A DNA stretch of 64,000 nucleotides from Streptomyces sp. NBC_01210 (GTDB lineage Bacteria; Actinomycetota; Actinomycetes; Streptomycetales; Streptomycetaceae). The notes under the pieces were generated by a model that did not search any database, was not told the origin of the DNA, and was given only the letters and a program-made list of their open reading frames with translations. Position 1 is the stretch's first letter. Each line of letters starts with the position of its first letter. The stretch spans positions 6,696,001-6,760,000 of the forward strand of contig NZ_CP108549.1 of the NCBI RefSeq assembly GCF_036010325.1, in the 5' to 3' direction. Made by a program: the position numbers and the translations under genes. This document shows, one piece after another, positions 62,572 to 64,000 of this stretch.

Positions 62572-63467
62572 CACAGCAGAACAAGACGCCGGACGGCCTT
62601 GTCATCGTCGACAAGCCGTCCGGCTTCACTTCGCACGACGTCGTCGCCAAGATGCGCGGGATCGCCAGGACCCGCCGCGTCGGACACGCGGGGACGCTCG
62701 ACCCCATGGCCACCGGTGTACTGGTGCTGGGCGTGGAAAGGGCCACCAAGCTTCTCGGCCACCTCGCACTCACCGAGAAGGAGTACCTCGGCACCATCAG
62801 GCTGGGGCAGAACACCGTCACGGACGACGCGGAGGGTGAGATCACCAACTCGGCCGATGCGTCCGCGGTCACCCGGGACGGCATCGACGCCGGCGTCGCC
62901 AGGCTGACCGGCGCGATCATGCAGGTTCCGTCGAAGGTCAGCGCCATCAAGATCGACGGAAAGCGGTCGTACGCCCGCGTCCGCGGCGGCGAGGATTTCG
63001 AGATCCCGGCCCGCCCGGTGACCGTTTCGTCGTTCCAGGTGTACGACGTCCGGGAGGCCGTTGCCGAGGACGGGACGCCGGTTGTGGACCTGGTCGTCTC
63101 GGTGGTCTGCTCGTCCGGTACGTACATCCGCGCCCTCGCCCGTGACCTCGGCGCCGATCTGGGCGTCGGCGGGCATCTGACGGCGCTGCGGCGCACTCGG
63201 GTCGGTCCGTACGGACTCGATGCGGCGAAGACGCTCGACCAGCTCCAGGAGGAGCTGACGGTGATGCCGATCGCCGAGGCCGCCGCGGCGGCGTTCCCGC
63301 GCTGGGACGTGGACGAGAGGCAGGCGAAGCTCCTGACCAACGGTGTACGGCTGGACATGCCGGCGTACGACACCGCGCCGGTGGCGGTCTTCGGACCCGA
63401 CGGGCGCTTCCTGGTGCTGGTGGAGGAGCAGAAGGGCAAGGCCAAGAGCCTCGCCGTCTTCGGCTGA
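62568..63467 (+). CDS. truB: tRNA pseudouridine(55) synthase
   Basis: A 299-residue enzyme making pseudouridine 55 in the T-loop of tRNAs. Motifs: GLVIVDKPSGFTSHDVVAKMR, the catalytic GHAGTLDPMATG with D45, KVSAIKIDGKRSYARVRGGEDFEIPARPV and SGTYIRALARDLGADLGVGGHLTALRRTRVG. A C-terminal PUA-like region completes the protein. Coupled to rbfA. Confidence 0.96.
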   Translation: MTQQNKTPDGLVIVDKPSGFTSHDVVAKMRGIARTRRVGHAGTLDPMATGVLVLGVERATKLLGHLALTEKEYLGTIRLGQNTVTDDAEGEITNSADASAVTRDGIDAGVARLTGAIMQVPSKVSAIKIDGKRSYARVRGGEDFEIPARPVTVSSFQVYDVREAVAEDGTPVVDLVVSVVCSSGTYIRALARDLGADLGVGGHLTALRRTRVGPYGLDAAKTLDQLQEELTVMPIAEAAAAAFPRWDVDERQAKLLTNGVRLDMPAYDTAPVAVFGPDGRFLVLVEEQKGKAKSLAVFG

Positions 63468-63490
63468 GCTCGCGCGGCCGGTGGCCGCAC

Positions 63491-63523
63491 CGTGGAACGG
63501 GCAGAGCCGCTGCCCGTTCCACG
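63491..63523 (+). terminator. Hairpin terminator of the nusA-infB-truB operon
   Basis: CGTGGAACGGGCAG (63491-63504) pairs perfectly with CTGCCCGTTCCACG (63510-63523) around a five-base loop, 24 bases after the truB stop. The spacer to 63667 beyond it shows no further feature. Confidence 0.85.
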
Positions 63524-63667
63524 ATCCCCCTCCGAAGGTGTCTATCCACCGCAGCTCACGGATTCACCCCATCGGGCGGGCGCTCGGAGTGAACCGCGGG
63601 TGTATTCGGGGGCGCTTTCGGTATGCGTCCTTCTCCCGCTGATCACTGCCGACCTAACGTCGACAGC

Positions 63668-64000
63668 ATGGGACGCGGGGACCTGGCGACGCTGGTACGT
63701 ATCTGCGATCCGGCGGGGCGGCCGCGCGGGACCGGGTTCGTCGCCGACGACCGGGGCACGGTCGTGACCAGTCATGAGGCGGTCGACGGGCTGGTCCGGG
63801 TCGTGCTGCACGCGCCCGGCGGGCGTACCTGCCTCGCCGAGGCTGACGCCGTCGTTCCCCTGCCCGAGGCCGGTCTGGCACTGGTACGCACCGAAGGGCT
63901 CGGGGTACGGCCGCTGCCGATCAGCATGCGGGAGCGGGTCGAGACGGGGACGTATGTACGGCTCGCGGCCCATGGCTGGCGGGAGGCGCGAGTGCTCGGG
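63668..64000 (+). CDS. Trypsin-like serine peptidase domain protein (5' part only)
   Basis: The gene runs off the window; 111 codons are visible. The start MGRGDLATLVRICDPAGRPRGTGFVADDRGTVVTSHEAVDGLVRVVLHA resembles a chymotrypsin-fold N-terminal domain, with the probable catalytic His at residue 36 (VVTSHEAV). In bacteria such effector-type trypsin domains are often fused to STAND/AAA ATPase and WD40 or TPR repeats, but none of that can be seen here. The ATG at 63668 is chosen as the first after truB; its ribosome-binding site is weak. Confidence 0.65.
   Translation, partial: MGRGDLATLVRICDPAGRPRGTGFVADDRGTVVTSHEAVDGLVRVVLHAPGGRTCLAEADAVVPLPEAGLALVRTEGLGVRPLPISMRERVETGTYVRLAAHGWREARVLG

Overview
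The window is a piece of actinomycete chromosome, almost certainly Streptomyces. GC content is very high, third codon positions are nearly always G or C, GTG starts are common, and the gene order (frr-cdsA-rlmN, a polyamine/GABA cluster, dxr-rseP-ispG, proS, rimP-nusA-ylxR-infB-rbfA-truB) is the one I know from Streptomyces core chromosomes. I see no rRNA or tRNA gene and no CRISPR array. No intact mobile element is visible.

Layout. (1) 0.1-5.0 kb: frr and cdsA, then about 2 kb of gene-poor, partly degraded DNA holding a DUF1203 gene and a tightly coupled DUF6233 cassette, then rlmN. (2) 5.0-9.0 kb: a TPP riboswitch in front of a three-gene thiamine-type ABC importer. (3) 9.0-13.5 kb, minus strand: an EamA-like membrane protein, a LOG-family protein, and an ABC exporter pair whose ATPase has a degenerate signature motif. 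(4) 13.7-43.3 kb: a large polyamine/GABA region. It contains an Lrp regulator with an omega-aminotransferase, an aldehyde dehydrogenase (ALDH), an orphan polyamine-binding lipoprotein, a second ALDH heading a potD-potA-potB-potC-FAD-oxidase operon, a gabT-like gene, a PucR-family regulator and a third ALDH. Between these lie a TetR/DUF1304 pair, HXXEE, methyltransferase, glycerophosphodiesterase, adenosine deaminase, DUF4190 and NADAR genes, a secreted GH18 chitinase with a DasR-type operator, a PAP2 phosphatase and a TraD/VirD4-like ATPase. (5) 43.5-46.3 kb: a long acyl-CoA dehydrogenase and a lipoprotein. (6) 46.3-50.2 kb: dxr, a site-2 protease and ispG, which include two steps of the MEP isoprenoid pathway. 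(7) 50.3-53.5 kb: two acetyltransferases and proS. (8) 53.55-54.2 kb: a non-coding satellite-like array of ~44-bp half-units, including three nearly identical 87-bp repeats. (9) 54.35-56.25 kb, minus strand: a kinase-fold protein lacking its catalytic residues, a DUF4439 protein and a lipoprotein. (10) 56.4-63.5 kb: rimP-nusA-ylxR-infB-DUF503-rbfA-truB. The window ends inside a trypsin-like peptidase gene.

How the genes work together. Region 4 encodes most of a route from polyamine uptake (PotABCD) through amine oxidation or transamination (PuuB-like oxidase, aminotransferases) and aldehyde oxidation (three ALDHs) to GABA and succinate-semialdehyde. Two 21-bp palindromes with a shared core sit upstream of the first two ALDH genes and suggest one Lrp-type regulator controls both transcription units. 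The most unusual signal is the infB leader: three 11-nt-spaced, overlapping mini-ORFs are followed by two mutually exclusive hairpins, one of which would bury the infB ribosome-binding site and start codon.
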